Of a DNA stretch of 64,000 nt, positions 10,587 to 21,024 are shown piece after piece. Each line of letters opens with the position of its first letter. Within the stretch, counting starts at the first letter, position 1. Position numbers and translations under genes: made by a program. This DNA is from Pictodentalium vernedei (lineage: Eukaryota > Mollusca > Scaphopoda > Dentaliida > Dentaliidae), in assembly GCA_031216915.1 (NCBI GenBank), contig CM062294.1:395055217-395119216 (forward strand), given 5' to 3'. The notes under the pieces were generated by a model. That model was given only the letters and a program-made list of their open reading frames with translations. It was not told the origin of the DNA and searched no databases.

Positions 10587-10772
10587 TAGGGGTGGTAAGA
10601 GCATTGTACTTCATGTGGAGTCAACTCGTTGAGAAATGACGAGCTAAAGTTGTGACAGTTACTCGTCGTTGCTTGGTGGCTCTCACTTGGTACACGGACT
10701 TTCCTCACCCGTGCAATTGTCCGACACGACGTGTCGAAAGTGTCGTTAAATCCCCATAAAAAAGAAAAACAA
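10587..10772 (+). mobile_element. 5'-truncated SINE with 8-bp TSD
   Basis: The 3' half of the SINE body, ending in 'gtgtcgttaaatccccata' and an A-rich tail. It is flanked by GTAGATGC at 10579-10586 and 10773-10780. Confidence 0.7.
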
Positions 10773-10840
10773 GTAGATGCAAAGAAAGGAAACTTTCCAT
10801 GAAAGCTAAAATAGATGGAATTTTGCTTGTTTGGGTATAA

Positions 10841-11078
10841 CGACACTTTCAACAGCTGAGGTTACATCGTGTCGGACAGATTGTTTACCTGTAGAGAGAG
10901 CTGGTGTACCCGGAGAGAACCATCGCGCAACGGCTAGTAACTGCCGGACCTACCGATTTACTGAACCGGTACAAGGAGGGTAAGCTTCAGCTGAAGGCAA
11001 CTTATCGTGGATGTGTCATACGTCTTAGCACACATCATCACCGTGCTCCCACAAAGGAAATCGGGATGAAGTGAAAGT
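10841..11078 (-). mobile_element. SINE, reverse orientation, truncated
   Basis: The sequence reads tail-to-body: 'aacgacactttcaacagc', 'tacccggagagaaccatcg', then 'caccgtgctcccac'. The tRNA head is missing. Confidence 0.7.
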
Positions 11079-11090
11079 AGAAGTGAAAGT

Positions 11091-11335
11091 TCGTCGACCA
11101 ATCAGCATACAGAATATACAGGGCTGTATTGTATCTCGTGTGGCTGTGATAGTTCGTCGACCAATCAGCATACAGGATAAATGTGGCTATATTGTATCTC
11201 ATGTGGCTGTGAAAGTTCGTCGAACAATCAGCATACAGGATATATAGAGCTATATTATATCTCGTGTAGCTGTGAAAGTTTGTCGACCAATCAGCATTCA
11301 GGATATATAGCGTTATATTATATCTCGCGTGGTTT
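11091..11335. repeat. 62-63-bp tandem repeat, four units
   Basis: Four diverged units each contain 'agttcgtcgaccaatcagca' or a variant, followed by 'ttatatctcgtgtggctgtg'. Each unit includes CCAATCAG, a CCAAT-box-like motif, except one with ACAATCAG. Confidence 0.85.
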
Positions 11336-11508
11336 TTCCCTCAATTTTATAGGCTAGAAGGTAATATACTATTCCCGATAGTCTTACGTCTTACCTATCG
11401 AGAGTTCTAAAAATAACCACACACTATTACTGTGCACTACACACATTCTAAAACAGCCACGGAATATTCTACGACATTCCACGGACGGAAAGCAACCCCC
11501 CCCCCCCT

Positions 11509-11759
11509 TTAACCCTTTACCCAACGCAGACGATATCCAAATTTATTATTTTGATTACAGTTTATTAAAATTTCTAAAAAAAATTCAATACAACCATATC
11601 ATATGACCCCCTCATTGGAACTAGCTCGTCGAGCTCGTTCCAATGAGGGGGGTCACATGATATGGTTTTGTTGAAATATTTGGAAAACAATATTTTTTCA
11701 ACTGCTCAATTTGCGAATTACGCGGGCGGATACGGGCAATTCGTTAGGTAAAGGGTTAA
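11509..11759. mobile_element. TTAA-type palindromic MITE, subfamily B
   Basis: TTAA-CCCTTTACCCAACG on the left, CGTTAGGTAAAGGG-TTAA on the right, 251 bp with both TTAAs. The centre is a palindrome around CATTGGAACTAGCTCGTCGA flanked by ACCATATCAT. There are no genes. Confidence 0.82.
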
Positions 11760-12173
11760 GAGAATTTTTCCGAAATTCTGTTTTGCTATTTCAAAGGTGA
11801 AGACTGCAAAAACTTGTCTTGGGCAAGGTCCTTGACAAAAGGCTGTGTTCTTAGAATTGGAATCCTGATTGGTAGCAAGATTGTTTCGTGGTGTGTTCGA
11901 TGTAATATTATAATAATTGCACAGCATTAGAGATGGACGGTATTGCAATTTTGAGTTCGGTATCTGTTTCGATATTTTGAGGTGGCTATACCTCGGTATC
12001 GGTTCGCTATTCGGAATCTGACTTTACTGAGATTTGTTGTTAGTACCCAAGGGGAATTCACATCAGGAAAAACAGAATAAGTTGTAGTATCATTCTAACA
12101 CAATGCTATAATTGACACTGCCAATGAGCTCGACAGTGGCATTCTTTTACGACCACAAATCATATCTACAGTA

Positions 12174-12612
12174 TTTATTTATTTATTTATTTATTGGTGT
12201 TTAAGGTCACACACTTTGCACAATCGCTAATCGTGGCGTATGTTTTTATTTATTTATTGGTATTTAAGGTCACATACTTTTGCACCATGGCTAATCGTGA
12301 CCGTGACAGTTTTACGGGTGGAGGAAGCCGGAGTACCCGGAGAGAACCACCGAGCATCGACGATCAACTGTCAGCTCCTCAACATTCTAACTCTGTTCAA
12401 GCTCCGTTCAAGCAGGGTTACAGCGGTTTGAGACATGTGCACCACCAACGTGCAATACGCCTTAGTACACGTCGTCATCGTGTCCCCATGTTGGGATCCG
12501 GGATAAAGTGCCTTGACCAAGGACACAACGCGGGTCGTCCCGAACGGGGATCGAACCCGGGACCTCTAGCATAGATGTCCAACAGTCTACCACTGATCTA
12601 CCACGCTCCCCT
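12174..12612 (-). mobile_element. Full-length SINE with duplicated tail and 12-bp TSD
   Basis: Flanked by ATATCTACAGTA at 12162-12173 and 12613-12624. On the minus strand the tRNA-like head has an A-box (complement of CCACTGATCTACCA, 12590-12603) and a B-box (complement of GGATCGAACCC, 12548-12558). The head differs from that of the SINE at 3.3 kb while the body is shared. The 3' tail is present twice in tandem ('ttattggtgtttaaggtcac', then 'ttattggtatttaaggtcac'). Confidence 0.87.
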
Positions 12613-12624
12613 ATATCTACAGTA

Positions 12625-13050
12625 ATTTTGTGATTTGTTCTAAACGCATCTTAACGTCTGAAGACGTAATTCAGGTTTTTGCGATCTCGGAACATGTGCC
12701 CTGGCCATGTTATCCTTAGGAGGTCTTGCTGGTAATAGACAAAAACACCTGGGCGGTGATTTTTAGTCAGGTCATGGCTATAAATCACTGCCTAGCAAGT
12801 GGACATGTACAGGTTGTAGTCTTGTGGGAATTCAGGATAGTTGCCCAGTCCATTGAGGAATATCAAAACTGAAAAGAAAATCAGTCACTTCTTTCATGAC
12901 AATGAACCTTTCAACTGTTATCAAGCATCAACAGGGACTTATAAACAGGGAATGTTGGAAAATTCGAAAATTCAGACGTTTTCGGTATTCAACGATTGGT
13001 TTGGTTCGGTTTTACGGTATATCGCCCATCTCTACGCAGCATTTTGTTGA
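12625..13050. other. Unassigned sequence
   Basis: No domain, repeat or element ends recognised. Two overlapping open frames of 69-81 codons near 12.84-13.14 kb have no recognisable features and run into the next palindrome. Confidence 0.4.
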
Positions 13051-13053
13051 CAA

Positions 13054-13139
13054 TGCCAAAATAGTGGTCCTCGAGGAAGATTCGTCCCAACACCTTTGGC
13101 GCGTGGACAATTATACCTCGATGGCCACTATTTTGGCAT
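13054..13139. repeat. Inverted repeat, 14-bp perfect arms
   Basis: TGCCAAAATAGTGG and CCACTATTTTGGCA enclose a CG-containing loop. A second pairing, CCTCGAGG with CCTCGATGG, extends the arms. It is probably a small foldback. Confidence 0.6.
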
Positions 13140-13192
13140 AGCCAAAACCAAGCCATGCAATATATATAATATATGATAATTATAAATTATTA

Positions 13193-13441
13193 ATGATTGG
13201 TCAAGGCACTTAATCCCGATTGCCCACGTGGAGGTACTTTGCACTAAGGCATACTGCACGCCGATGGTGCACATGCCTTCAACCAATTCTAACACTGCTT
13301 GTTCAGAGTAGGTACGTTGAGGAGTCTGACATTATTCATCGCTGCTCGATGGTTCTCTCCGGGTACTCCGGCTTCCTCCACCTGTAAAACCGTGAGATAA
13401 CCTTCGCTGTTGAAAGTGTCGTTAATCCCCAATAAATAAAT
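13193..13441 (+). mobile_element. 5'-truncated SINE with 8-bp TSD
   Basis: Begins at 'gtcaaggcacttaatcccg' and ends 'taatccccaataaataaat'. AATTATTA lies at 13185-13192 and 13442-13449. Confidence 0.72.
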
Positions 13442-13449
13442 AATTATTA

Positions 13450-14205
13450 GTAAACCTCCCTACAAATACAAAATATATTCCCCTATTTTGATGGAGAGTA
13501 TATTCTTTAGACAATACCATTTAGTTCGATGGGGAAATGGCGAAACGTAATAAAACTGATATTTACCGCAGAAGAACATAACGGAAACAGACAATTTATA
13601 AGAGACTGTCAGACGTAAATAAGTGGTTTTTGGTAATTACGCAGAGGTGATAAATTTGCAGAACTGTAAATGTACTGTTTATTGTAATTTTGTAAACCAC
13701 ACGAATAAACAGTAATTTATATGGATTTGGAAAAAGGAATGATCGTTTTCTTTTGTCATTTGTATGGTGAACTACTGGTACCAACGTCAGTAACATGTGA
13801 TGTTTATTTGTTTTTTCCTCTGCGTTTAAGGCCAATTTCAGCGTCTCTGGCTACATCATGACTTGAGTAAAAGTGTCAGGTCAAGTTGCGCCAAATATTT
13901 ATACTTTCGCTGTACTCTTTAGAGGATTCGTGCCCCAGCCGTTGGGTTATCGGCTCCTATTATACCAATAAAGTCAATCTAGTTTCCTGCTGTAATCAAG
14001 CACTGCTCCACTTCGCGGGGTTTCGCGGGGTTTCGCGGGAAAAATATTTGTACGTGTTAACGAGTTAAATTTCGTACTTAAGATCGAGAAATGACAGATG
14101 GGATGAAAATTAGATGTATCCCGATTTACTGATAATACAACACACTTATATTAAGTGCATTATACATTGCAATAAAACACACTTAATGTCAAAAGTTCAC
14201 TTTTA
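13450..14205. other. Unassigned sequence
   Basis: AT-rich, with no coding signature. The only repeat I see is the triplicated 'cgcggggttt' near 14020. Confidence 0.35.
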
Positions 14206-14211
14206 GTTTGT

Positions 14212-14552
14212 GGTTTAACAACACTTTTAACAACCAGAGTAACATTCAATCGGACAGTCGTACGAGTGGTGGAAGCCGGAATACTCGCAGAGAACCAGCG
14301 AGCAGCGTCGAGCAACCGTCACACTCCCAAATGTACTAACTCCACACAAGCAAGATTAGCAACGATTGAAGACAAGTGCCCCATCGACGTGCAGGGATCC
14401 ATGGTAAACGGCACCACCGTGCTCCGACGTAAGCAATCGGCATTTTCTTGCCCAAGGACACAACGCAAATACCGCTGATCAGGATCGAATCAGCGTCCTT
14501 TCTGTTTGAAGTTCAGTGCTCTCACCACTCAACCACTACCCTCCCAGTGTAC
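14212..14552 (-). mobile_element. SINE with a third type of tRNA-like head
   Basis: Tail 'gtttaacaacacttttaac', body 'gtggtggaagccgga', then on the minus strand a tRNA-like head beginning at the complement of 'accactaccctccc' with B-box-like GATTCGATCC. It is diverged from the other SINEs. Confidence 0.7.
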
Positions 14553-14984
14553 GTCACTAACGTCAATTGTTTATTGAACGGCCGGTTAGAAGAGATATTC
14601 TAAGTTACACAGTTTGTTAGTGACCTAATATGGCACATATGGTGTCATGTAATTACATATTGGGCTCGACCTTTCACATATCAGGTCACTAAGAAACTTT
14701 GTAACGAATATATCCTCTCAGCTACTGCTTTCTGTGCACTGACCTAGCAACTTCGATCAATAATAAATCATAGAATTCTTACTTGTTTACCGTGAAGTGG
14801 TTGTCATCTGCCGACATTTGAAGATCAATGGACCAAGGGTAGATCACTCTTGATTGTCAGCGGTATGTAGATTTTGACTGGCTGCATATTGTTTATTTTC
14901 AGCTTGCGTGTAATGTTTTTAAACCAATGCAATTATCAGATACTAGTAGAAGGGGGGATATAGCCGTGTATTACTTCAACTTTA

Positions 14985-15114
14985 CACACTAAAATCAGTT
15001 GGGTTGAAAATTAACCCAAATTAACTGGGTTGAGTGACTATGAACCAAAATGGGTTCATATTCACTCAACCCAGTTGATTTGGGATGATTTTCAACCCCA
15101 CTGATTTTAGAGTG
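14985..15114. mobile_element. Compact foldback MITE, TA-flanked
   Basis: Two arms of about 50 bp beginning ACACACTAAAATCAG and ACACTCTAAAATCAG pair across a short loop. The inner parts repeat 'aactgggttgagtga' with its complement. TA lies at 14983-14984 and 15115-15116. 130 bp, no coding. Confidence 0.75.
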
Positions 15115-15284
15115 TATAGGCCAACGAACAACGTACAGGTTCTCGCGAATGTTGTCACCATCTGTTGTGTGGTAAATACTGTGAATGAAAACCTGAAATG
15201 AACAATGTTGCACATGCTTTTTGTTTTTTGGTTTTTTTTCTTTCCTTTTCCATCCCCCACCTTCACTTTCTCATTTATCTCCAA

Positions 15285-15400
15285 TAGAGGAGGCAGGAAG
15301 ACAGCCAATCTGTCTATGCCTTTCCATGCCAGTATACATATTGTATTGGATGGTTACATGTTTGCATTTGTTACTGTTATTATGAACATGAATATAGTAA
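15285..15400 (+). mobile_element. LINE 3' UTR fragment (relative of LINE-1/LINE-2)
   Basis: The core 'gaagacagccaatctg' and following 'atgcc..tccatgccagtata' match the 3' UTRs of LINE-1 (34.45 kb) and LINE-2 (45.5 kb). The hairpin is kept: AGGCA (15291-15295) pairs with TGCCT (15317-15321), and inside it AGACA (15299-15303) with TGTCT (15311-15315). It is a dead-on-arrival 5'-truncated copy. Confidence 0.65.
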
Positions 15401-15654
15401 AAATATATTCGTACATTTGTTAACATTATAATCTTTTAGTATACTGGTGAATAAACAAAAATCATAATATCACCATAATCTGGAAATTTGCTTTTTGTGT
15501 CTGTTTTTCTACTGGACAAGAAATGGGGGTATACATGTATAAGGCAGTTCATCCACTTGACCAAGGGATGCCACACGCGATCAAACACTGTAAGTTCAGG
15601 GGTAAGTATCCGAGCTCTTAAGTTAGTAATCAAATTCTAAAACGAATCTGACGT

Positions 15655-16240
15655 TGGTTATGGTCTGGAGCCTGTATGGCACTTAACCCTTTCAACCCGG
15701 TGTGCATAAATTGTTTCGTGAAGAAATAATTGATAGTGGACGAGCAGATGATATAAAGAGCAAAGAGTCTGAAGCGAGGCTCGGTAATAATTTAATCCAA
15801 CAGCTCTGTCGAGCTGTTGGGTTAGATTATTACTGAACTTCCCAACAAACTATGATGGTTTCGTCCATTTCGCCGTTGACACTATTGATTGAAATGATAC
15901 CTTCCGGGGCGCCAGTGTTGAAATGGTTACATGGGCCATCGTCTTTACTTAGATTCAATCGACTTCAATAGTTCTGTTGGTCGGCAAAGCGATTAAATCT
16001 AAAAGAAATACCATAAACTTCTTTTTATTTGAATCAGCGCAAGAAATGTTTCCTAATCGAGACTTGATTTGACGGAATCTTTAATGACCTACCAATACCA
16101 TTAGACCTGTTTCTTTACTAAATACTTATGCATCACAGCTGCAGTTTTATCATTACGCCGCGTTAGTTCCACTAACTGTGTTAATTAATATCTTAATGCT
16201 TTTAATGTGAATCAAATACTAAATGACTGGAATATCTATT
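15655..16240. repeat. Dispersed repeat R2, copy 1 (interrupted by a TTAA MITE)
   Basis: Blocks shared with 27.43-27.74 kb and 34.72-35.96 kb include 'ttatggtctgga', 'tagattca', 'cgagactt.a', 'gaatctttaatgac' and 'gcagttttat.attac'. Class unknown; no open frame. Confidence 0.5.
15683..15930. mobile_element. TTAA-type palindromic MITE, family C
   Basis: The left end is TTAA-CCCTTTCAACCCGGTG. The right end, reverse-complemented, is GTAA-CCATTTCAACACTGGCG. The centre is a palindrome: TTTAATCCAACAGCTC, TGTC, then GAGCTGTTGGGTTAGA. About 248 bp, the same size and plan as families A and B but different sequence. Confidence 0.65.
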
Positions 16241-16569
16241 ACGGGGACACGAAGGAAAATCTGATTATTTTGTGTGCAAAGGGGCATTACATTACATGAA
16301 CAATAGTCTGCGGACACACTTCACAAAACGCGAGTACCCAGACAGCCCCAAACAGCGTATAATTTCTTAAAGAGTTTAACTGGTGGCTCAACTGCTCGGG
16401 TTATATCATGCATTCGGTACAGTTTTAATCTCGCGCATTATCATTATAAACACAGCTGGAAGAGGGTACACGGAAATCGGATAGGAGAAAAACAAATCGG
16501 TTAGCTAAGAAAACAACTTCATCGATTGGAAATATTAATATCAAACGTTACTTAGAACCCAATAGGCTA

Positions 16570-17085
16570 GTGAATGGAATGGCTCTTGGGTCCTGCGAAG
16601 CTTCGAATCGATCTCAAATCTTAAGTAGATATTCGGTTCGATTCGAAATCGACTGCCCGATTCGTTTCATGTCGAATCTTTTTCATAGGAATATAGCTTG
16701 GTATCAGTTAGCTTCATCGTCTGTCTCAGAAAATGTATAGTCGTCCACAAATAATGTTGAAATAAAAGATTGAGTGTAACTTCCGATACATTAACATAAA
16801 TAACATCTTCACTCATGCCACCAGACATGCTAATTCCAATATCACTAGTCCCTACCACTGTTAAATACAAATTTAAGGTTCCCAAGCAATTTATAATCCT
16901 TACAGGGTAATATTTTAACTACATCATCAAGGCATGCCTTCGACGAAGGCATGCCTTGATGATGTAGTTGGATTATTTTATCAGTCGGGACTTGAGTGAT
17001 CACAGTCAGAATAAATCAGGTTTGTAGAACCTTCAAGATGCCACTGATTCGATTCGAGATTCGATTTGAATCGAAAATGTGTGAT
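16570..17085. mobile_element. Possible hAT-like MITE rich in CGAATC blocks
   Basis: The ends carry repeated GATTCGA/TCGAATC blocks in inverted orientation (16.61-16.67 and 17.04-17.08 kb) and rough TIRs 'ttgggtcct'/'tagggacct'. The 8-bp flanks match only partly. A palindromic repeat is nested at 16.9 kb. Confidence 0.35.
16910..17030. repeat. Palindromic element, copy 2 of 2
   Basis: CATCATCAAGGCATGCCTTC followed directly by its inverse forms a perfect palindrome. The flanks 'ttggattattt.atca' and 'gggacttgag' match the copy at 3.0 kb. Confidence 0.6.
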
Positions 17086-17330
17086 TCCGAGGTCCCTAGG
17101 TGGCTTATTGTTTGCGGCCTTGACTTCAGATCGAAAGATCGTAGGTTCAATCCTGACATGCATTAATTCCGTTGTGTCCTTGATCAAGACTCATAATTCC
17201 ACTTGCCGAAGTGTGTGCACAACAGCGTATGTGTTGTGACGTATGTGCTTAGGCGTATTTCACGTCGATGGTGCATATGCCTTCGGCCGATGGTAACACG
17301 TGCATGTGTGGTTCCGGGGCGGACTGGGCC
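17086..17330 (+). mobile_element. SINE with a fourth, diverged tRNA-like head
   Basis: A decayed B-box, GGTTCAATCC, is followed by the body 'ttgtgtccttgatcaaga' and 'cacgtcgatggtgcatatg'. Truncated before the usual tail by a G-rich tract. Confidence 0.6.
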
Positions 17331-17439
17331 AAGAAAAGTTACCGGGGAATGCACCGGAGTTGGGGGGGGGGGGGGGGGTGGGGGTGGGAGTTGTGGAGAA
17401 ACCGGGGAAAAAATTGATTTCGCCAACTGAACGAACGCG

Positions 17440-17890
17440 GCTTCCTTGCATCTGAACGATCAATGACCGTCCACATAGAGGAAATTTCCATGACATTTTT
17501 GCATCAACTTCATCGACCATTCGACAAAAATGGTTCTACTTGATTGGGGCATCGTGAAGACCATAGTTCAGCCCAATCGGAGAAAATTTTTATTTTTAAA
17601 ATCGAAGGAACGCTGTTTCCGTTCATCTGAGTGATCAGTGGCTGACAAGACTACTGGTATATCTAAATGTCCTCTGTGTGGACTGCTAATGGCAGAACAT
17701 TTCGATATACCCGCGGTCTATGCAATGAGATCCATTTCGCCTTTTGGTCGTTTTCACGAAATTTCACATACTAACAGGTGTTGGGTGCATCAATTGTGGG
17801 GACCCCAAGGGGAACCGAATAGAGACCTCACCGGGATTTTTTACGGTGGACGATATGGCCAGGCCGCCTCTGTTTGTAGTAAGTTGGAGA
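17440..17890 (+). repeat. Dispersed repeat R3, copy 1
   Basis: Inverted relative of 19.61-19.96 kb. Shared pieces include 'cacgaaatttcacatactaa' (weakly), 'aacaggtgttgg', 'ggaccccaaggggaaccgaa' and 'cgttttc'. The class is unknown. The 93- and 125-codon frames here are not conserved between copies. Confidence 0.45.
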
Positions 17891-17892
17891 GT

Positions 17893-18138
17893 GATGCAGC
17901 TCACGTGGGAATACGGTGACGCAGTGGGCAAATGCATATCGTACGTCGATAATAAACATATGTTTTCAACTGACACTGTTTGTGCGATGTTAATAGTAAG
18001 TTGGAGCGTACGACAGTTTCTCACCATGGCTCGATCTTTCTCGGTACGCTGGCTTCCTTCGCTCGAAAAACTGCCCGACACGATAGCAATAGCTGCTGAA
18101 AATTTCGTTAAATCACAATAACTAAATAAATAAATAGC
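17893..18138 (+). mobile_element. Strongly decayed SINE
   Basis: 'gttggagcgtacgacagttt', 'ctttctcggtacgctggc' and the tail 'cgttaaatcacaataact' follow the SINE order with many substitutions. Confidence 0.5.
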
Positions 18139-18439
18139 TCAAAGGCCCAAAATGAGACAACTGCTTAAGAAAAAATTCGACGCCTTCATGGTGAATAAAA
18201 CATCTCAACCTAAATGTACTTTGAACTGCGACAAACGGAATTCGGATGGAGAATAGTTCACAGTTAGGATAATTGTGTGTAACAAACATCCAAATTCCAG
18301 TCTTCTCTCCATCCGCACTCCGCCACGAAATCACCGTCGCTGTCATCGACAAATAAGTCATCTTTCCGAAAGATACTCATGAATGAGTTGTGCTTCGCAC
18401 ACATTGATTCGGTTTTTCGTCAATGGTAAAGCGGTGACG

Positions 18440-18850
18440 ACCATGACAACGGGAAAGAAGTTGGCCATACGAACTTGAACTTTCGCAGGCCTCGAGGTTT
18501 ATCCTTCCGCGATATTGATTAACTCATTCACACACGTGTGTCGTTCTGTGTTTATTACACGCCTTCATGTGTATAAAAGCAATTATTAGAAGGCCAATTC
18601 ATTTGACAACACATAAACAAAAAACCCACATTTTATCGTCAACTAAATTTGCGAGGGGAACCCATATTACTATTTTTAACTGTCGCTAGTGATTCAAACT
18701 GCAATTGCGGTGCCTGATTTGTAGAACATTCCAGTGAAATTCCGCTTCTATTTAAAAATAGTCCGTCAACGATTTCCGTTCCGAACATGTGTGCGGAACC
18801 GATTTTCTTTTTCCGCATGGTTTAGTGTTGCTGTAGATAGGGAGTTCATA
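18440..18850. repeat. Dispersed foldback element R4, copy 1 (half palindrome)
   Basis: The segment from 18535 is the reverse complement of 23.31-23.76 kb ('catgcgggaaa', 'aacactaaaccatg', 'ttccgcacacatgtt'). Only one arm of the terminal palindrome remains here ('tttatccttccgcgatattg', 'cacgtgtgtcgttctgtg'). Confidence 0.55.
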
Positions 18851-19600
18851 GAATAGGAGTGTAAAAAAGGCAGATTCCATTCCAATAAGATGGAATTTAT
18901 TGGATAATATTTCACAATGAGGACATCTATACCGTTTTATTTTTTGAGATTCTTTATGACTGTGGATGCAAGACAGTTTTGGTGATGGAACAAAAATAAA
19001 TTTAAAATACTTTTTCTACACTATTGCCATTATTTCAGCTGCTCAAAGTCATTGGAAAGAAAGGGTTATTTTAATCTATATTTTGAAACTGAAATAACAA
19101 ATATAAAAAAACAAATATAAAATAAAAAAGTATAAAAAATTTATTCTCTTATTTCCTGGTTTGAAGCCCGCTTTGGTACTATCAGTAAATCTCAGTCAAG
19201 TCATATACCGAATACCGAACCAACACTGCGCTATACCTTCCTAAAATACCGAACTCAAAATTCCAGTACCGCCTATGTCTTATCACGAAGATTAATTCAC
19301 ATTCGCTATCCATCCTCCGTTCTAACAGCTATCCGACCATCCTTCCAACCATAGTTGCAGTGTTTTTGTTCCATACATTCTGACCTACCATTCCGTTCAC
19401 AATACATTGGTAGTCTAAATATATGGTGAATCATCGTACCTTGGACTTTGGAGATCTCCTTACCGTGGACGCTTACCGTTGCCTTCCATCCCGGGAATTG
19501 GTTCAGGGTTTGAGGGTCTAGACAGCTTTCATCTTCATCATCGTTCATCTCGCTGTGAACTCGGTGTAATTCATATGAAGCTTTAGGCAGAGGGGACGGG
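18850..19600. other. Unassigned AT-rich sequence
   Basis: No element ends or domains recognised. The minus-strand 136-codon frame at 19306-19716 runs into repeat R3 and is not supported. Confidence 0.35.
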
Positions 19601-19605
19601 CTGTA

Positions 19606-19970
19606 TGATCCACCGAGAAATTTCCCGGTGGTCTCTCCTATTGGGGGCCCTATGGTCTCCAATAATTGGAGTAGTCCAACACCTGTTGGTGCATGAAATT
19701 TTGCAAAAAGGACCAATGGGAGAAATGGATCCGATTACATAGGCTACCGAGATATCGAAATGAGCAGTCCCGTCTGCTATTGATCGCTCAGATGAAAGGA
19801 AACAGCATTCTTTCAGTTCGAAAATCAAAATGTTCTCCCACTGGTCCGAACTATATGTAGGGTCGGCCCGAAAGACCCGGGGCCCGTCTGTTGCAACCAT
19901 TTTGGTCAACTGAGCGGCGAAGATGATACAAAAATGCCATCGAAATGCCCTCTACGTGGACTGCCATTGC
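19606..19970 (-). repeat. Dispersed repeat R3, copy 2
   Basis: Reverse-complement relative of 17.44-17.89 kb. It contains 'caacacctgttggtgcatga', 'aaaaaggaccaat' and 'tcgctcagatgaaaggaaac'. Confidence 0.45.
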
Positions 19971-20376
19971 ACGCTCAGTCAGATACAGGGAAGCAGCGTT
20001 CTTTCATTTCGAAAAGTCGAAATTTCTTCTGGCCCCGGTGCCTCTTTAGTGCATTTCCCTATATTTTGTTTTTGGCCAAGTCCATAATATGGCTTTAGGA
20101 ATGTTATAGGGTTAATCAGATTTTCCTGGACGCCGAAACAGGTAAAATATCGGTTAATACTCGCCACCTGTTCATGGATTTTTTGTATATCAGTTTTCAA
20201 CTTACCAGGAAAATCAGAAGGTTAGGTGCATTCTGAACTTTCAGCTGCACTTATCTTAAAGAATTGTTCTACAGAACAATTTTGGTATTCGGCGAACCCA
20301 ACTCAGATATAATTTTTCTCCAATCGTTTGCTTGTTTAGTTTTGTGTGTCGCGTTAACCATTAAACCTCAAATCCC

Positions 20377-20627
20377 TTAACCCTTTACCCAACGTAACGG
20401 CCAAAACCGGCCAGCGCTATTCTCAAAAATCGCCAATTAATTTTCAAAATATTTTCATTTTTTGTCTCAAAAACATAGGTTATGACCCCTCGTTGGAACG
20501 AGCTCGTCGAGCTCGTTCCAACGAGGGGTCATAACCTATGTTTTTGAGACAAAAAATGAAAAAAATTAGTTATTCAAGAATTTTTTTTGCAAGTGTCGTC
20601 TGCTTTTCATATTAGGTAAAGGGTTAA
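20377..20627. mobile_element. TTAA-type palindromic MITE, subfamily A (best preserved)
   Basis: TTAA-CCCTTTACCCAACGTAA on the left and TTAGGTAAAGGG-TTAA on the right, 251 bp. The central palindrome has arms of about 45 bp, from CTCAAAAACATAGGTTATGA to its exact inverse, with CGTC at the turn. Confidence 0.85.
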
Positions 20628-20829
20628 AATTACCTGTTTTGGGGTGTTTTTTTTTTTTTTTTTTTGCCGTTTGCATCTGTACAAATCCAGCGGTGCATAA
20701 ATGAATTATGACATCAGTCAGTTCATCTGGGATGTCACATTCTGTCGAGTTGTCGAGATCAGATGAGCCGTAGGAGTCGTTTTTGATGTTTGCTGATCTG
20801 GTCTCTTCAACGAGTCGGAATTGTAACCA

Positions 20830-20900
20830 ACTATATTTATTTATTTATTGGGGTTTAACGACACTTTCGACAGCCAGGGTCACCTCGTGTCGGACCAATT
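20830..20900 (-). mobile_element. SINE tail fragment
   Basis: 'tttatttattggggtttaac', 'gacactttcgacagccaggg' and 'cacctcgtgtcgga' form a 3'-end-only copy. Confidence 0.6.
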
Positions 20901-20967
20901 GAATTGACTGATTTGGGTAAAAATTCGTTTATTATATTTAAAAACTGAATATGGCACCTAAAATAGA

Positions 20968-21024
20968 ATGGCTTATTTGTTTATTAGGGTTTAACAACAC
21001 TTTCAAAAGCCAGAGTCACATCGT
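20968..21024 (-). mobile_element. SINE, tail part (split by hAT MITE)
   Basis: 'ttattagggtttaacaacac' to CACATCGT. The SINE resumes at 21671, after the duplicated CACATCGT. Confidence 0.8.

Noticed and set aside
17184..17520. Proline- or glycine-rich frames around 17.36 kb
   Set aside because: Both strands read through a poly-G/poly-C run; low complexity.
19306..19716. 136-codon minus-strand frame
   Set aside because: Overlaps repeat R3 and is not kept in its other copy.
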